DNA of 64,000 nt, from NCBI GenBank assembly GCA_030248225.1, contig JASANE010016246.1:53621-117620 (forward strand). Reading direction: 5' to 3'. Under the pieces are notes generated by a model, which was not told the DNA's origin, searched no databases, and saw nothing but the letters and a program-made list of their open reading frames with translations. Below, piece after piece: positions 1 to 11,685 of this stretch. The position numbers were made by a program, and so were the translations under genes. Source of the DNA: Trileptium ribeirensis (Eukaryota > Nematoda > Enoplea > Enoplida > Thoracostomopsidae). Position 1 is the stretch's first letter. The number at the start of each line of letters is the position of its first letter.

Positions 1-7
1 CCGTCAA

Positions 8-1297
8 GTGCACCCGATCTGCCTCAAGAGGATTCCCACCTCTGGTGAGCATCCTCTTCAACCCCAAACAACACCTGAGAAGGAACCTTTCGATGCCTTA
101 ATTAAGGTGGGATACGCTTGTGAAAGCCCTATGGTCCTGTTGAAACTTGAACAAGTGAAAGACACAGGAGGTTTATACTTACCACACTTTAGTCAAGAAT
201 CAGATAAGAGCTTAATTATTCCTCGACTACAGCAACAAGACGACAAGTTTGGTCCTATTCGAACATATTTACAAAAAGGAACTCGTTCTGATGAACCCAA
301 AAATGCTGTCACGCTCAAATTAGAATCACATCATTAACGTATCTGCCCTACAACGTAAATCTTGTACCTACACCCAATCTTACCAAATGATCATCGCCCT
401 AAACTCTGCGTTCCCCATCGACTTATCCCCCATATCTTGAAGCATGAGTACGATACCCTATTTGGAAGCCACCCAGGCCGTGATCGACTTATGAGTAAGC
501 TGAAGCAATTTTATTATTGGGAAAATATGAGTAAGCGTGTTGAAGATTATGTAAAGAGATGCGAAACCTGTCAAAAGTCTCGTAACATACCTCAGAATGT
601 CCGAGTTGCCCTTGGCGATTTACCTCAAACGAATGCCTCTATGCATCAGATGTACGTTGACATCCTTGATATTTCCAGTGGAAACAAGTACGGTCTTGCT
701 TTTATTGATCAATTTACAAAGTTTGTTATCGCCGTCGCCATCCCCAATCAAACAACTCGCACTGCAGCACAAGTATTTATTAAAGAAGTTGCTTGCCGAC
801 ATGTCGCACCTGCTGAATTAGTATCCGACTAAGGTCGAGGTTTCATTTCCGACCTTATACAAGCCTCATGTGCTGAACTACTTACTTTCAAGCGTGAAAC
901 GCTAAGTTACAACCCAAAAGCCAATGGCGAAATAGAAAGATTTAATCGAAGTTTACTCTTCTTGCCTATCGTACCAATGTCCAAAGATGGCTTGCCACAA
1001 TTAGAGAAAATGTATACCGTTCAATGCAAGCAGCCCGTGAATACCGTAAGCAATATTATAACCGGAAAACTAAAATTCCTTCATATAAAGTTGGAGATGA
1101 AGTGCGGGTGTATCGATATCACACAACCCCTGGTTTGTCGCGTAAACTTGAACAAAGATGGTGTGGACCGTACCAAATATTAAAGGTCATACCGCCATGT
1201 CTCCAAATACCTCTTACAGCTCAAAGTCACGCGAAAAGACATCTTGTGCATTTTAATCGCACTAAACCTTGTTACCGCCCACTTCGTACCTTCCCAG
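8..1297 (+). pseudogene. Ty3/gypsy-type Pol fragment: linker, integrase and GPY/F module
   Basis: This is the 3' part of a retrotransposon pol gene, cut at the 5' side by the window edge. Residues encoded at 8-337 look like the linker between RNase H and integrase. The segment 362-832 carries the H2C2 zinc knuckle (two His near 445-475, then C-E-T-C at about 560-575) and the start of the integrase core with an Asp in Y-V-D-I-L (about 655). The second catalytic Asp is in L-V-S-D just before an in-frame stop at 830. Beyond the stop, about 905-950 still reads as the conserved N-G-E-I-E-R-F-N block containing the third acidic residue. Positions 1024-1297 encode K-V-G-D-E-V and W-C-G-P-Y, the GPY/F module typical of Ty3/gypsy integrases. 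Stops at 335, 356 and 830 and frame changes show it is dead. No LTR was found. Confidence 0.88.
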
Positions 1298-2439
1298 CAG
1301 GGAATAACCGGAACCAGCAACCGGAACCGTTCATTTAACCGGAACCTGGTCTTCGAAATTTATATTTAGTAAAACATATGATGGAAGAAATGAAGGTATA
1401 CTGGATTTTAAACGCATTAAAAAATAACTTTTACATTAAACTTAATGTATTGCGATTCTATTATTACCTTTCTCAAACTTTAAAGAGACTGAGGAAGCTA
1501 ATGATGTTTATTTATCGATCAAATATGTCGGTTTTTGGACATTCAGAGCAAAAAATGTTTTCCACTATACCCCATTGCGTATACTGCGTCACATCGAATG
1601 TGCTTACAAAGCTTGGAGCGTAGAATACACACTTTCGCTGTCTCCAGTCGCCTCCCTTTACTACACATACGTTTGTTGCATGTTCTTCTGTAGGAAACTT
1701 AAAATTATTGGTTTATATGATTCTAAGAGAAAATAATAGATAGAAGGTAATTTTCTGATCAGTGGTCAGAGACACTGTTTAAGGTAGCGTTGGACAAACA
1801 GTGCCCGTCAGTTAGATCATAATGATGATGACTTTCTAATCAGAATGCTATAAATGAGACACACTGTGATGCTGCTCGCACAGTTTCAATAAATACAGTG
1901 CATTGTCAAAAAAGCAGTTTCTAGCTGCGTTGCAGATAACGTTAGTTTACTTCAATTTAGACTGATTTACCAAGTTTACAAGCGCACTGGCTGGTGCTTG
2001 ACGCAATTTATGTTAGCCAAGCATACCTTAAGTACTTCTGCTTAAGCCATACTCTGTTACCAAGTTGGACCGGTTTAATTCAACCGTATCCCACAGACTT
2101 CTGGATGTGTAAAATAGCTGCTACAGGCATCGACCTGGCTTTGATTTAACAAATTCCTGCAGGTTATTATGAAAAATTCCTGCTCAAATTATGTGCCTTA
2201 TTTACGTTTCACACGGCTAATTGGTTAGTTAATCTTTTCTTTTGTTTGGTTGTATTGGAGCGTGATCATTGTATAATATATATTACATATGTTTGGATTA
2301 CAGGATGAAGGAAAAAACGTGGAAAATTTCAAACAAAATTTTTAAACCGGAATTCCGGTTCCAGTATGGTTTTTTCCCTTTGCCAGAACCGCAACCGGAA
2401 CACGATTTTCGCCGGAACCGGAATTCCGGTTACTCCCTG
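1298..2439. mobile_element. Non-autonomous hAT element inserted in the gypsy element
   Basis: The left end reads CAGGGAATAACCGGAA and the right end, reverse-complemented, reads CAGGGAGTAACCGGAA. Both ends are followed inward by clusters of CCGGAA/CCGGTT motifs. The octamer CTTCCCAG directly abuts both ends (1290-1297 and 2440-2447), a perfect 8-bp target-site duplication, which together with the CAGGG termini is diagnostic of hAT. The 1142-bp interior has no long ORF and no recognisable transposase. A diverged copy of its left two thirds is present at 35825-36600. Its insertion separates the GPY/F part of Pol from the downstream proline-rich extension. Confidence 0.93.
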
Positions 2440-3379
2440 CTTCCCAGGTATGGAAGACCCTTTGCAGGACGTACCTGATGAACAATTACAAACCCCATTG
2501 GAACGTACCACTGAAACGATCAACGCCGATCGTCTATTTATCCGCGAGGTTCAAGCCGCGGACCCTGAATCTATCGCTAAAATGCGACAATCATTTGCTC
2601 CTGAACGTTCCCGCGAACAAGCGCATGAAACCGAACCTGCGCATGACGCCGAGCCCGCAGCGAATTTAACCCAAACCCAAAGTTGATATTCACTTAGCCA
2701 TGGATACGAATATACCTAACCGATTACTACTTGTGTTGACACTAACCGGACGCCCCAATATGATTGGCCCGGAATTTCGCAAGAACTCATCACTCGAAAC
2801 GCATCTCAAATACCTTATGTGCCAGATAATTACACTAGACCTTTACCTGAAATTGGCGAACATACAGTACCTATAATGCGGAAAGAATACCGCTGAACCG
2901 ATGAACTATTATCACCTAATTTTGAAGGATTCGATGAGTGTGTAAACCCGATCCTTACGCCCCAATTTATTTTCCTCGCTAAGGAGAAGTTCCCTCACCG
3001 GACGCCACCGTATTCAACTAGCCCATAAAAGCGCTGCGATTTAGAATTAACTGTCACTTGCGCACCGAAACCCGATTATCCCTTTGGCGTACACCCCGAG
3101 CAACTTATGAATTCACCTGAATCGAGTGAGCCTCTACCCATGGCCACGATTCCAATGCGAGGATATACAGCATTTACTACTGTCCCTGAACAGGATGCAC
3201 CTGTGTCAGCGCTATCCCAATACAGGTACCGCGAAGCACTTGCACCACCTTCACCATTATTTGAAGATGATCACGGTGGACCCTACCATCTCCGATCCCG
3301 AAATACCCAACCTGAACCACCAACTAAACCACTCAGACGAACCGAAACAGCATGCACGAGAGACTCACCCCAGAAATAG
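2440..3379 (+). pseudogene. Proline/acid-rich C-terminal extension of the gypsy-type polyprotein
   Basis: Directly after the hAT insertion the reading frame resumes (2448-2686) with an acidic, Glu/Ala/Pro-rich stretch. It continues through several stops into 3107-3379, which ends near a G-P-Y-H-L-R-S-R segment. Short basic/aromatic tails of the Y-N-L-R-x-R kind are common at Pol ends of gypsy-like elements, so this is probably the Pol tail or a spacer to the accessory domains. No enzymatic domain is visible. Stops at about 2684, 2718 and 2894 show decay. Confidence 0.6.
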
Positions 3380-3798
3380 TATTTGTAGGAAGATATACTA
3401 GGAGAAAGATAGCTAAAGAAGTCGTACGAGACATCCTAGCTGAGGAAGAGGAACGAAGACGTAGAGCATTAGAGGGAACCGAAACAAGTTCTCAAGCTGC
3501 AACTGAACTATTGGAACACTTCACAGGAAGCACAACACTTGTACCAAGAATCATACGCTTCTTATACGAACAAGTGCAATCACTTTTGGAGGAGACAATC
3601 ACTAGGCCTCGTCGAGGACGACCTCCAAAAAAAACAACAGCAATTGAAAGCGCATCAGAAGAATCAGAACCTGAAATAAATAGAATTAGACAAGGAATTC
3701 CGAACTACCCATGGGGACGTAGACCACTACGCCCTGAAAACTTTGGACTTCAAGCTGTTCGAACAGCGCGATCACCGCCCCGTCGAGGACGACAATAG
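3352..3798 (+). CDS. Basic ORF with AT-hook-like motif, accessory ORF of the gypsy-type element
   Basis: This is an open frame of 148 codons starting at ATG 3352, overlapping the end of the upstream frame in another phase. The first third is a charged, probably helical Glu/Arg-rich segment (about residues 20-45). Residues about 84-92 read R-P-R-R-G-R-P-P-K-K, matching the AT-hook core G-R-P that inserts in AT-rich minor grooves. The C-terminus is Arg/Pro-rich. It lies between the Pol tail and the NADAR relic in the same orientation, so I treat it as part of the same element. Whether it was a separate protein or part of a polyprotein cannot be told. A nucleic-acid-binding role is inferred only from the AT-hook-like motif. 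Confidence 0.5.
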   Translation: MHERLTPEIVFVGRYTRRKIAKEVVRDILAEEEERRRRALEGTETSSQAATELLEHFTGSTTLVPRIIRFLYEQVQSLLEETITRPRRGRPPKKTTAIESASEESEPEINRIRQGIPNYPWGRRPLRPENFGLQAVRTARSPPRRGRQ

Positions 3799-3901
3799 CC
3801 GTCCAGACGTCACTTAACTATTAATCTTGTTACAATCCTCGAGCCCCGATGCAAATCCGGCCTGAAGAACCGTCAGTAACGACGAAGAACTTAAATTCTA
3901 G

Positions 3902-4527
3902 ATGAATTACCTCAGAGGACCAAAGCGATACTCTGATGTCAGCAAATCACAACAAAATCCTGTTCCTGTGCCGTACTACTTCATCGAGTATTCGAAACTG
4001 ATAGAAGTCTTTCTTTCCAGAGGCACTCGATGGCCTAATTTGTCGAACATGGCCGCCCTTAATCAAACGATTCAACATTACCCCATCGAATACAGTTCTA
4101 CGGAACATGGATATTAATTACTCGTCACTTACCTTTTCAACGAGGATCAAGCTCGACTAGACATCGAAGCCGTTAGATTGGGAGCTCGAGATGTCAAATC
4201 CATTGCCCGAAGAAACAAACAATAATTTATAGATGAGGTAAACACTCAACATCTTCGCCCCGTATTGCCTCATCTAATGAGAGCCGTTTTGCAAGTTATG
4301 CAAGCTCGATTTGCTCGTTTTAAGGAATACCCTATTGTCCACGGGAGATGCCCTGCTTCTGGAGGCTAATCCTACCGATAGCTTGTGGGGTATTGGCGTT
4401 GGATCTCACGATTTTAGGATAGGCCGTCGCCCAAGGAACTGTCACAGTGTGATGGGACGATTACTGCAAGAGATCCGCACCTTTCATAGGGACGGAATCG
4501 TTTCATGGCCAACAACTATAATCCTCG
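3902..4527 (+). pseudogene. NADAR-domain (YbiA/RibX-like, DUF1768) relic in the gypsy-type element
   Basis: Read across several stops and frame changes, this segment follows the NADAR fold block by block. L-S-N-M then P-I-E-Y-S-S-T-E-H (about 4050-4110) matches the conserved LSNF...YPTxEH block with its Glu. A helical segment ending A-R-F-A-R-F (about 4300-4320) matches the A-L-R-A-K-F helix. L-L-S-T-G-D-A-L-L-L-E-A-N and L-W-G-I-G (4330-4400) match the LLxTGDxxLVEA...WGxG block. M-G-R-L-L-Q-E-I-R (about 4455-4485) matches the final helix. NADAR proteins hydrolyse N-glycosidic bonds in riboflavin intermediates, and some remove ADP-ribose from guanine bases. Stops near 4115 and 4212 and a frame change near 4320 disable it. 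Family assignment is strong; any role in the element is unknown. Confidence 0.82.
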
Positions 4528-5133
4528 GCGATGCTACCGCCACCTCGCTGTTAAAGCTTAACGAAAGAGCTGATTAGTTTGTCCATACTTTGCCAAGAGC
4601 AACTATGGAATTCCTCATCCGAATGGCTACTTGTTTAATTACCCCACAAACTCAAACTGTTGTCATTATAGGCGGATACCTATCTGCCCTAAGAAAGCAA
4701 CCCCTGGAAAATCAACCGTTAGACTCTCCTCGCCATGTTTTACGGCGACTAAGACGCTACATGTGTACCTTTAATTATTTACTGTCAGACTCTGCTACCG
4801 CTATTATGTCACCACCCCCGCTTTGTTGGGATATTGAATCTGACATAACGGCTTGGTCGACTGAGTTTCAGGAGGCCCATGCCGAATTTCAATTGAATAA
4901 ACCACATATGTTACGCAAAGTGAGAATGCCGCCCTTCCCTATGGAGCTACAGTTACAGGGGCCCCGCCATTCTATGATTGAAAATGTCACGAACAAGTGG
5001 CGGGGCCCCTGCACCCGAAGTATGGGACTGTACTAATAACAATGTAAATGGTATACGAGAACAAGTTATTAACGAGTATTTTGCTAATCACCTGAGAAAA
5101 TGGTTGGAACATCAGTTAGCAAGAAAACACTAA
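4490..5133 (+). pseudogene. Probable SGNH/GDSL-hydrolase relic following NADAR
   Basis: Right after the NADAR block the frame reads I-I-L-G-D-A-T (about 4518-4540), resembling SGNH block I (GDS) but with Ala in place of the nucleophile Ser. After a stop at 4575 it continues with a helix and V-V-I-I-G-G-Y (about 4650-4675), resembling block III (GxND) with Tyr instead of Asn. A paired-helix stretch and W-x-T-E-F follow. A frame change near 5030 leads to a short tail ending at 5133. Spacing and hydrophobic pattern fit an SGNH fold, but both key residues visible are substituted, so it would be inactive. An unrelated alpha/beta domain remains possible. Confidence 0.45.
4956..5011. repeat. Perfect 14-bp GC-rich inverted repeat within the relic ORF
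   Basis: CAGGGGCCCCGCCA at 4956-4969 is perfectly reverse-complemented at 4998-5011 with a 28-nt loop. It begins with CAGGG like hAT ends, but the flanking 8-mers do not match, so no target-site duplication supports an insertion. Confidence 0.7.
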
Positions 5134-7095
5134 ATTTGTACGAAGCCATCATCAGTTGAGAAATGTGAGAGCCCAAAATGGGACAAATCTGTATGAACCG
5201 TTCACCGTAATCTGACGCAATTGTTGTGCCTCGTCATATCATTGATTCTGCATAAATTTGTTTGGTCTAGATATGCTGCCATAGTGCCTTTGTTTATTGA
5301 TACATGTACGCCTATTGTAGTAGACGATGCTTAGATACCCAAAATCAGGTGCAAGAATCAAGATCCGCGAGGACCTAAAGGTGTTAGAGAGTGAGAAATA
5401 TAGTCATAGAATTCAGCAGCTCTCAGGTTTAAACCAAAAGATTAGTAAGATTTCCAGGATTTCTGAAATGTTGGCTCTTCTAGTATAGAGAGGACTCTGA
5501 GAAAAAGGGTCCCCGAAACCCCAACCTCATTGAAACCACTAGTTCCCCAACACCTCCTGCATGACTTCTAGTAAGTTGTTTGACCAAATTTTGCCTAAGT
5601 TTTAGCTTAAATATTGCTGGTAGGAGCAGCTTTATAAGGAAAAAGCTGTTATCAGTAACCATAGTAAAACCAATATTTTGAGTTTCTACTACCTCACACT
5701 GTCCCAAACGTCCACTAGCGCAGTATGGTCGTCGTTGTCATCATCGACATCATCGTCTTTGGAATTATATCCGGATTTATTCTTGTCCGGGTTCCTTCAC
5801 AGAAACCCTGTTTAGCCCAAACAAGAAGTATATTGGCTTCCCCAAAGCCCAGACGCGGCTAGGAAGGAGCCGCCTGAATGAGGACATTATCCTCACCAAA
5901 ACAGAAAACTTACTCCCTGTTAGAAAACGCCGCATCAGCACATCGTAAATGGCACCTCGAGTTCGGTTCCTGCGTAGTTTTTATCGTCCAGAGAAAAGCA
6001 ACGACAACGCTCCGAAAATGTAACAAATTTGCTAAAATCCATAAAATTTTGATATTTCAACTTACGGATACTTGAAGTATGTATCAAGTATGCTTATCAC
6101 CAACCGTGGTAAACTTAATAAGCTAAGTTTTAACCACTTTGCAAGAAGTTTCGGACAGATCATCGTGATAATTGTCATAATATTTCGACTGTGATTACTG
6201 TTTTGTATCCCGGCTATGTGTATGTGGCAACAACCAGCAATGAACACAATTTTGTGCGAAATGTACTTCTTCCGCACTCGTCGATCCTGTTGAAAACCCA
6301 CCAAAGAAAACTCCGAAAGAGAAACCCCACAACTCCAAGTGCAAAGTTAAATAATCTTCCCCAAAAAAATTAAGAGAAGGTCTTAAAGACCGTTGGAGAC
6401 TTAGGGAATTTTCACACTAATTTGTAAAACAAAATCAAGAAATTCAATAGGAACCACATTAAAGTGGACCAAGGAAAATAGGAAATTCGAACACTCGTAA
6501 ATTTAATATTTTATTTTAAACCACAATTTTAACATAGCCAACGGTCACAACTGAAACCCCATAAACCGCTGGTCGAAAATTTCGCTATATAAAGCACCGA
6601 GAAAATCTACTTTTAAGATTGTACCATATTTTTATTTTACATTTTTTATTATTTTATTTTATTAATTGTAAATATTTTGACCTGGCGACTTTTGGGGAAT
6701 TTGGCACCTGGCTCTTAGGGGTCTTGTGTGCCTGGTGTCCCCACAGGTACGTAGGGTCTCAAAGTTTTGAAGGGCTCATGACTCCAGTGAGCCCACTTTT
6801 CATGAAAGAAATCAGCGTCAAAACCCTCACGATAGTAAGGGGAAATAAAGACCTGGAAACAAATAAATTATTCTTGTGGGATACCGTATCGATACCCGGC
6901 AGTAACCAGCGTACCAGAAGTAGCGCAGCAAATTAACTGCGAAAATGAAAAAGCCGTACAAAACGCCCCAACCAAAAACCCCAAGCCGAATGTAATAAGC
7001 ACCCCGCCCCGTGATAAAATCTGCCCTAGAACTCGTACTTAATCTTCCCACCCCAAGTGAAGAGTCGAATAATTTTCCCTTAAAAATTAAGAGAT

Positions 7096-7121
7096 GTAAC
7101 AGATCCATACTGGATCGTTAC
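7096..7121. repeat. 26-bp imperfect palindrome shared with 27758-27783
   Basis: The arms GTAAC(A)GATCCA and TGGATC...GTTAC form an imperfect palindrome. The reverse complement matches 27758-27783 at 24 of 26 positions. It has no recognised function. Confidence 0.6.
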
Positions 7122-7226
7122 GAGGTAGATTAATCTTGGCCACACCCTAATGGCCAACATTTACGAATATCGTTACGTGATAGATTAATTCTGGCCACAC
7201 TGTAATGACCAACATTTTCGAATTTA
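7115..7226. repeat. Diverged tandem duplication, about 55 bp x 2
   Basis: Two units beginning TCGTTACG at 7115 and 7170 share TAGATTAAT, CTGGCCACAC-like and CCAACATTT blocks with scattered substitutions. Confidence 0.7.
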
Positions 7227-8330
7227 ATTACGGATGTCTCCCTAACTTAGAATACCTAACGAAGATGACCCAGAAGGATATGAAACCAACCCCGCTTCGA
7301 ACCACATAAGTTTATGGCATTAAAACCAATTTATGATCTCTTGGCGCAAATGAATACATAAGCCGAGTTCCCCAGTACGTACGAACTGACCGTAAGACTC
7401 TGTAGTCACCCTATTTAAAAACAATATATACGTGCCACAAACCATGAATCTTTACGCGCGTTAACCTCGCTAGGAATAAAGACTTTTCGTCATATTTCGG
7501 CTTGCACCGCCGACATTTTTTGCGATCAGGATGGGTATCGTTATTAATATTTCAGGAATGGATAATCGTAGAAGTCTCGCTACCGTATATATATGTTGAT
7601 TGTAGCGCCGTAAAGGCACCTATTGGTATACTTAACCTGTATATTATTACCACTGTTGTAACCATATTGTTGTGGGCCATAAAGACTTTATTGGAGTACT
7701 TGAATTATAGATATATATATATATATATTACTTTTACCATTGCTCTTGTGTACCATGTTGATTGCCATAGAAGCACGTATTACGTATTCGGTTTGTATAA
7801 TCATGATCATAGCGAATGATGTGTATATACCTAGAGTACCTTTGGAATCGTTGTTGATATTCATATGCGTTTTTAGGTGAAAGTATACGATCTGGCAGCC
7901 TGATTACCGTCGTTATTCGCATTATACCCTCGTTTGTGGACATATAATTATAACCGTTTATCAGTAATTGTCGTACCTTATCCTAACGTGTTGGTCATGG
8001 CCATAAAGGTCTATATTTGGATGTAATCTTATTGTGTATTTCATTGATGTTTTCAGGATTATGGTTACATTTTATTGTACCCTTGTGATTCATAAGTTTA
8101 GAGGTGTGAGTAATCGCGAGTAACTAGCTTCGTAGGAAAAGAGCGATTTTTACGCGTCTAAACTAGTATGTTAATAGGTGGAAAATGCGAGTATGGCGAG
8201 CCCTTGCCATAGTCGACTCGTGGAAAAATAAGACGGTACGACCCCCCGCCTGCCCCGATATATAGAAATAGCACTGCCCCGCATGGTAGGACCGCGAAAC
8301 TCATCAAGGTTTTTCATAGGAAAGAGTGGC

Positions 8331-8371
8331 CGTGACGGATACCCGTCACGACAGTCCTCACGAGTGAGGAC
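8331..8371. repeat. Two adjacent perfect 8-bp hairpins
   Basis: CGTGACGG/CCGTCACG (8331-8338 and 8343-8350, 4-nt loop) is followed after 3 nt by GTCCTCAC/GTGAGGAC (8354-8361 and 8364-8371, 2-nt loop). No hammerhead or other ribozyme core is visible around them. Confidence 0.7.
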
Positions 8372-11092
8372 CACAAAAATAGCCCTACAGCGAACAGCAA
8401 ACGAGCAAATTTCCTAAAAACATTAATAAGAAAAGTGAAATATCACTCTACTAGTGTTCAATATTGAGATGTACACTGGTAAACTGCAGTAACCAAAATT
8501 CGCTGGCTAGGTTAGCTGATAAAAGTATAAGAAAATTTAAGAAAATTCGGACTCAAAAGTTGCGGCTCCGGCTCATAACTACGAAACCGTTGAGAATTTG
8601 GGATTTGAGGACTCAATATTTTTGGTAGGAAATAACACGTTCTTTCTAATGAGACCGGTCTCGTGAAAATCCGACCGGGATCCAAGGACTTATGAGGAAA
8701 TAAGCATGTATGTAGAGCAAATAAACCACATTTAATTAAATAACTCCACGAATAGTTAACACAAAAATACGTATAGGACCTCGTTAGATTCTTTGAAACC
8801 CGGGCTTTTATTTGAGCCCGGACCGGTCTCGCTGTGCCCACTTTTAAATACCCTTTCCCATTAAAATCGCAGAAATAACGATCCGACAGGCGTGTAACCC
8901 CTCGTTAGATTCCCCTTGTCAAAACTAACGTAAAATATACTTAACGCTCCATAGAAAGGCGACCCGAATGCGTGGGAGCCGCGTAAAACACCCTAACTCT
9001 TTATAAAATTTGTGATGGACTCGCCCGAGAGCCCACCTTCCCTTTTTGTCGTCCAAAAATGGACCTGTTACATATCATATTACTCGGACGGACACGCTGA
9101 GTCCGAATCCGAGACCCGTTTAAGCACATTGATTATCATCGAGGGAACAACACCATTATATCACACCCTTTTCTTTTTTTTGTTTGCACAAGCCGCGCTC
9201 CTTTTTGCAAGCTGATCCCAAGTACGTACGTTTCCTATATTAACTTTATTTCAGCACTAAGTCAACATTTAGAGTGTTATCAAATTTATATAAAAGTGGC
9301 TAGTCCAAAATCAGTTGTGTTGGTACTTCATAGCAGTTAGATTAAGCCGGCGCTTTCTTGAGCAAACAAAGTAGGACTTCGAAGTAGTGGCAAACTTTAT
9401 ATAAAGGTTGACCTCGTATGATGTGTACTTCTAGGGATTAAATATTAAAGCTTCTTATCAGTGTAATATCGCTACAGATTTAATACAAAGTTTTGAGCTT
9501 GCTAGCTTGATGTGGACGTTCAGCGGTTGTGGCTATAAAGCGCTATAAACAACGGATTGTGTCTTGTACACATCCACTGAGCAAACAGCTCTGATGTATA
9601 TATACTTTATACGGAGGTTGTGTATTATTTATTGAGGTGTTTTATTAGAAATCTCGGGAAACTTCTTATCAGTTTCATATCAACTTGATATTACTCTGGT
9701 ACGACTGCCTAATTAAGCTCTGGAGTCAACAAGGTTGTCCTTTCGAGTTAATATAGAGTTTATAATTTATAGCTTAATATAAGGTTTAAATTAATAATTT
9801 GAAGTTTATATCAGGATTATTAGAAGTCTCTAGAAAGTTAGTGGGGTAGTTTAAAGGAGTTTTCATATAAATTTGTTATAAACAAAGTCGTAAATCAATT
9901 TAAATTATATAAAATTTCATATTAAAATGGTGTGAAATTTACTGGAAATCGGACTAAGAAAGTTTGATTAAAGGATCAAACTTTAGGGTCAAATCGTCCC
10001 AAGAGTGATGTCCAAGCACTTTTCTTAAAGTTTTAACGACCCAATAAATTATTTTAATGGTCGGAAAGTGGCAGAAAATCTGAATATTTAAACGGCATCA
10101 CTCAATCTCTCGAGCGTTCAGTCTGACTTCGACAGTTCAGAGTATGGTCGGTTAGCAGACCGGCTCTGCAGCTTTTCAGTTATAGTTACAGTTTAATCAA
10201 CTGATTGGCATTTTCTTTTGGCTTTCTTACCTCTGGTTTTGCGAATGGATGGACAAGCGATGGATGGACGATCGGATTCGAATCTGTAAGTGTGGATAGG
10301 GAGGCTTGATGTAGTTCTAGAGTAATATTTACGTTAGGTAGGACAAGCCCGGAGAATAGATGAGATAGATGAGCGAGTAGTTTTACACTGATTAGCCGTA
10401 AGTGTAAGCCTTCATGGACGCCCTGTCCATACTTTTGTTTACATGATAGCGCGGCCCGTCCTAGCTTGTCCCGCAGACCCGCAGCCGTAATTAGAAATCA
10501 CACGATTAGATTAGACGACCGAAGTCACGCTGAACCTCCCTCGGTCGATGAGTTAAGGGACAGATAAACGCGACACTCGTGTATAGATACGTTTTACATG
10601 ATTCCCTGAGTGGAGTTAGGATTTAATAATGTAGTCATTGAGCCGACCGAGGTTAAATAAGACAATTTTTGGTTGAACATTCGCCATACAATTCCGTACC
10701 ATCCTGGCCGTATATTCATTTTTTCAAGTTTTGATAGGTGATTTTATTGCAATTTTCTTAGGCGTTAAAGTGAATGACCGCCAGCATACTTTGGTACACG
10801 CTTATTGTTGGAACCTGAGGACAAATTGCTTGTTCCATAGGACAGGATTTCTTTTAGGAACTTCGTTGATTTATTCGGATATGAGTAGCAATACGGTCAT
10901 CTCCAAATTGAGCCTTGATAATCAAATCAACCCCATAACCGCATTCTCTATACGCCCTGTGAGTGAGCTAGCTCATTTTGAGAAGCTCAAAATTCTGGCA
11001 ATCACCAGTAATTTGGCTGAAATTTTGCCTGGACGCCTGTAAGGATCCCCACTGTTGATATAACCTGTAAAAGTTTTGAATATCGGTCGGAA

Positions 11093-11300
11093 GTACAAAC
11101 CCGACGACCCTGAAGGGGTTCGCCCCCACCGAAAAGGTAGATTTGAAATATTTTTAGATTCTCTCCAGAAATTTTGTTGAAACTCTCGCCGTTTCTTCGT
11201 AGGTGTGTCCGCCACCGGATACCACCCTGAAACTCGACAATACCGCGTGAATCACAAACCCGACGACCCGATAGGGGTCCGCCCCTATCTAAAACTTCAA
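11093..11300 (+). repeat. Diverged tandem duplication, about 158-bp spacing
   Basis: ACAAACCCGACGACCC occurs at about 11094 and 11252, each followed by a GGGGT-YCGCCCC hairpin and a related AT-rich tail. The two units are clearly duplicated but diverged. Confidence 0.65.
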
Positions 11301-11432
11301 ATATTAATAACTCAAAATTCCTTCCACGAATTTATATTGATTTTTGTCGTACAAATAGAGGGCTGTTAGGTCTTCCATTTGAGCTATCGAGCCCGGCGAA
11401 GCCTTGGCCCTTTCAAAAATTATAACAAATAT

Positions 11433-11685
11433 AAACCCGACCAGCGCAAAAGCCGCTCGGGTTTTTACACAGAATTCTTAGATTTTCTTTCCCGTATAAG
11501 CATATTCATAGTTAGATTTCGGCTTAGTTTTGCTACTTGTTTCTGCAAGTTTTCAGTTTTATATTCGTTTCTCTCTGTTTCTGTATATTGACATCAATGC
11601 AGCACGAAAGCCGTCGGAGACTTGAATCTCCGATATACGGCCGCTGCCAATTAAAATATTAAATTTACCAGAATTGGTAAATTTA
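11433..11685. repeat. Cluster of perfect short hairpins
   Basis: AAACCCGA/TCGGGTTT (11433-11440 and 11457-11464) and TAAATTTACCA/TGGTAAATTTA (11660-11670 and 11675-11685, 4-nt loop) are perfect stems. TCGGAGA/TCTCCGA lies between them near 11610-11630. A further perfect stem, GTTGAAGGC/GCCTTCAAC, is at 12851-12877. Confidence 0.65.

Noticed and set aside
5480..5707. Minus-strand ORF of 75 codons
   Set aside because: It looked like a repeat-derived peptide, but I could not assign it to any family from the sequence.
8290..8380. Possible hammerhead ribozyme around the two hairpins
   Set aside because: The CTGATGA and GAAA core elements are not present in the right arrangement on either strand.
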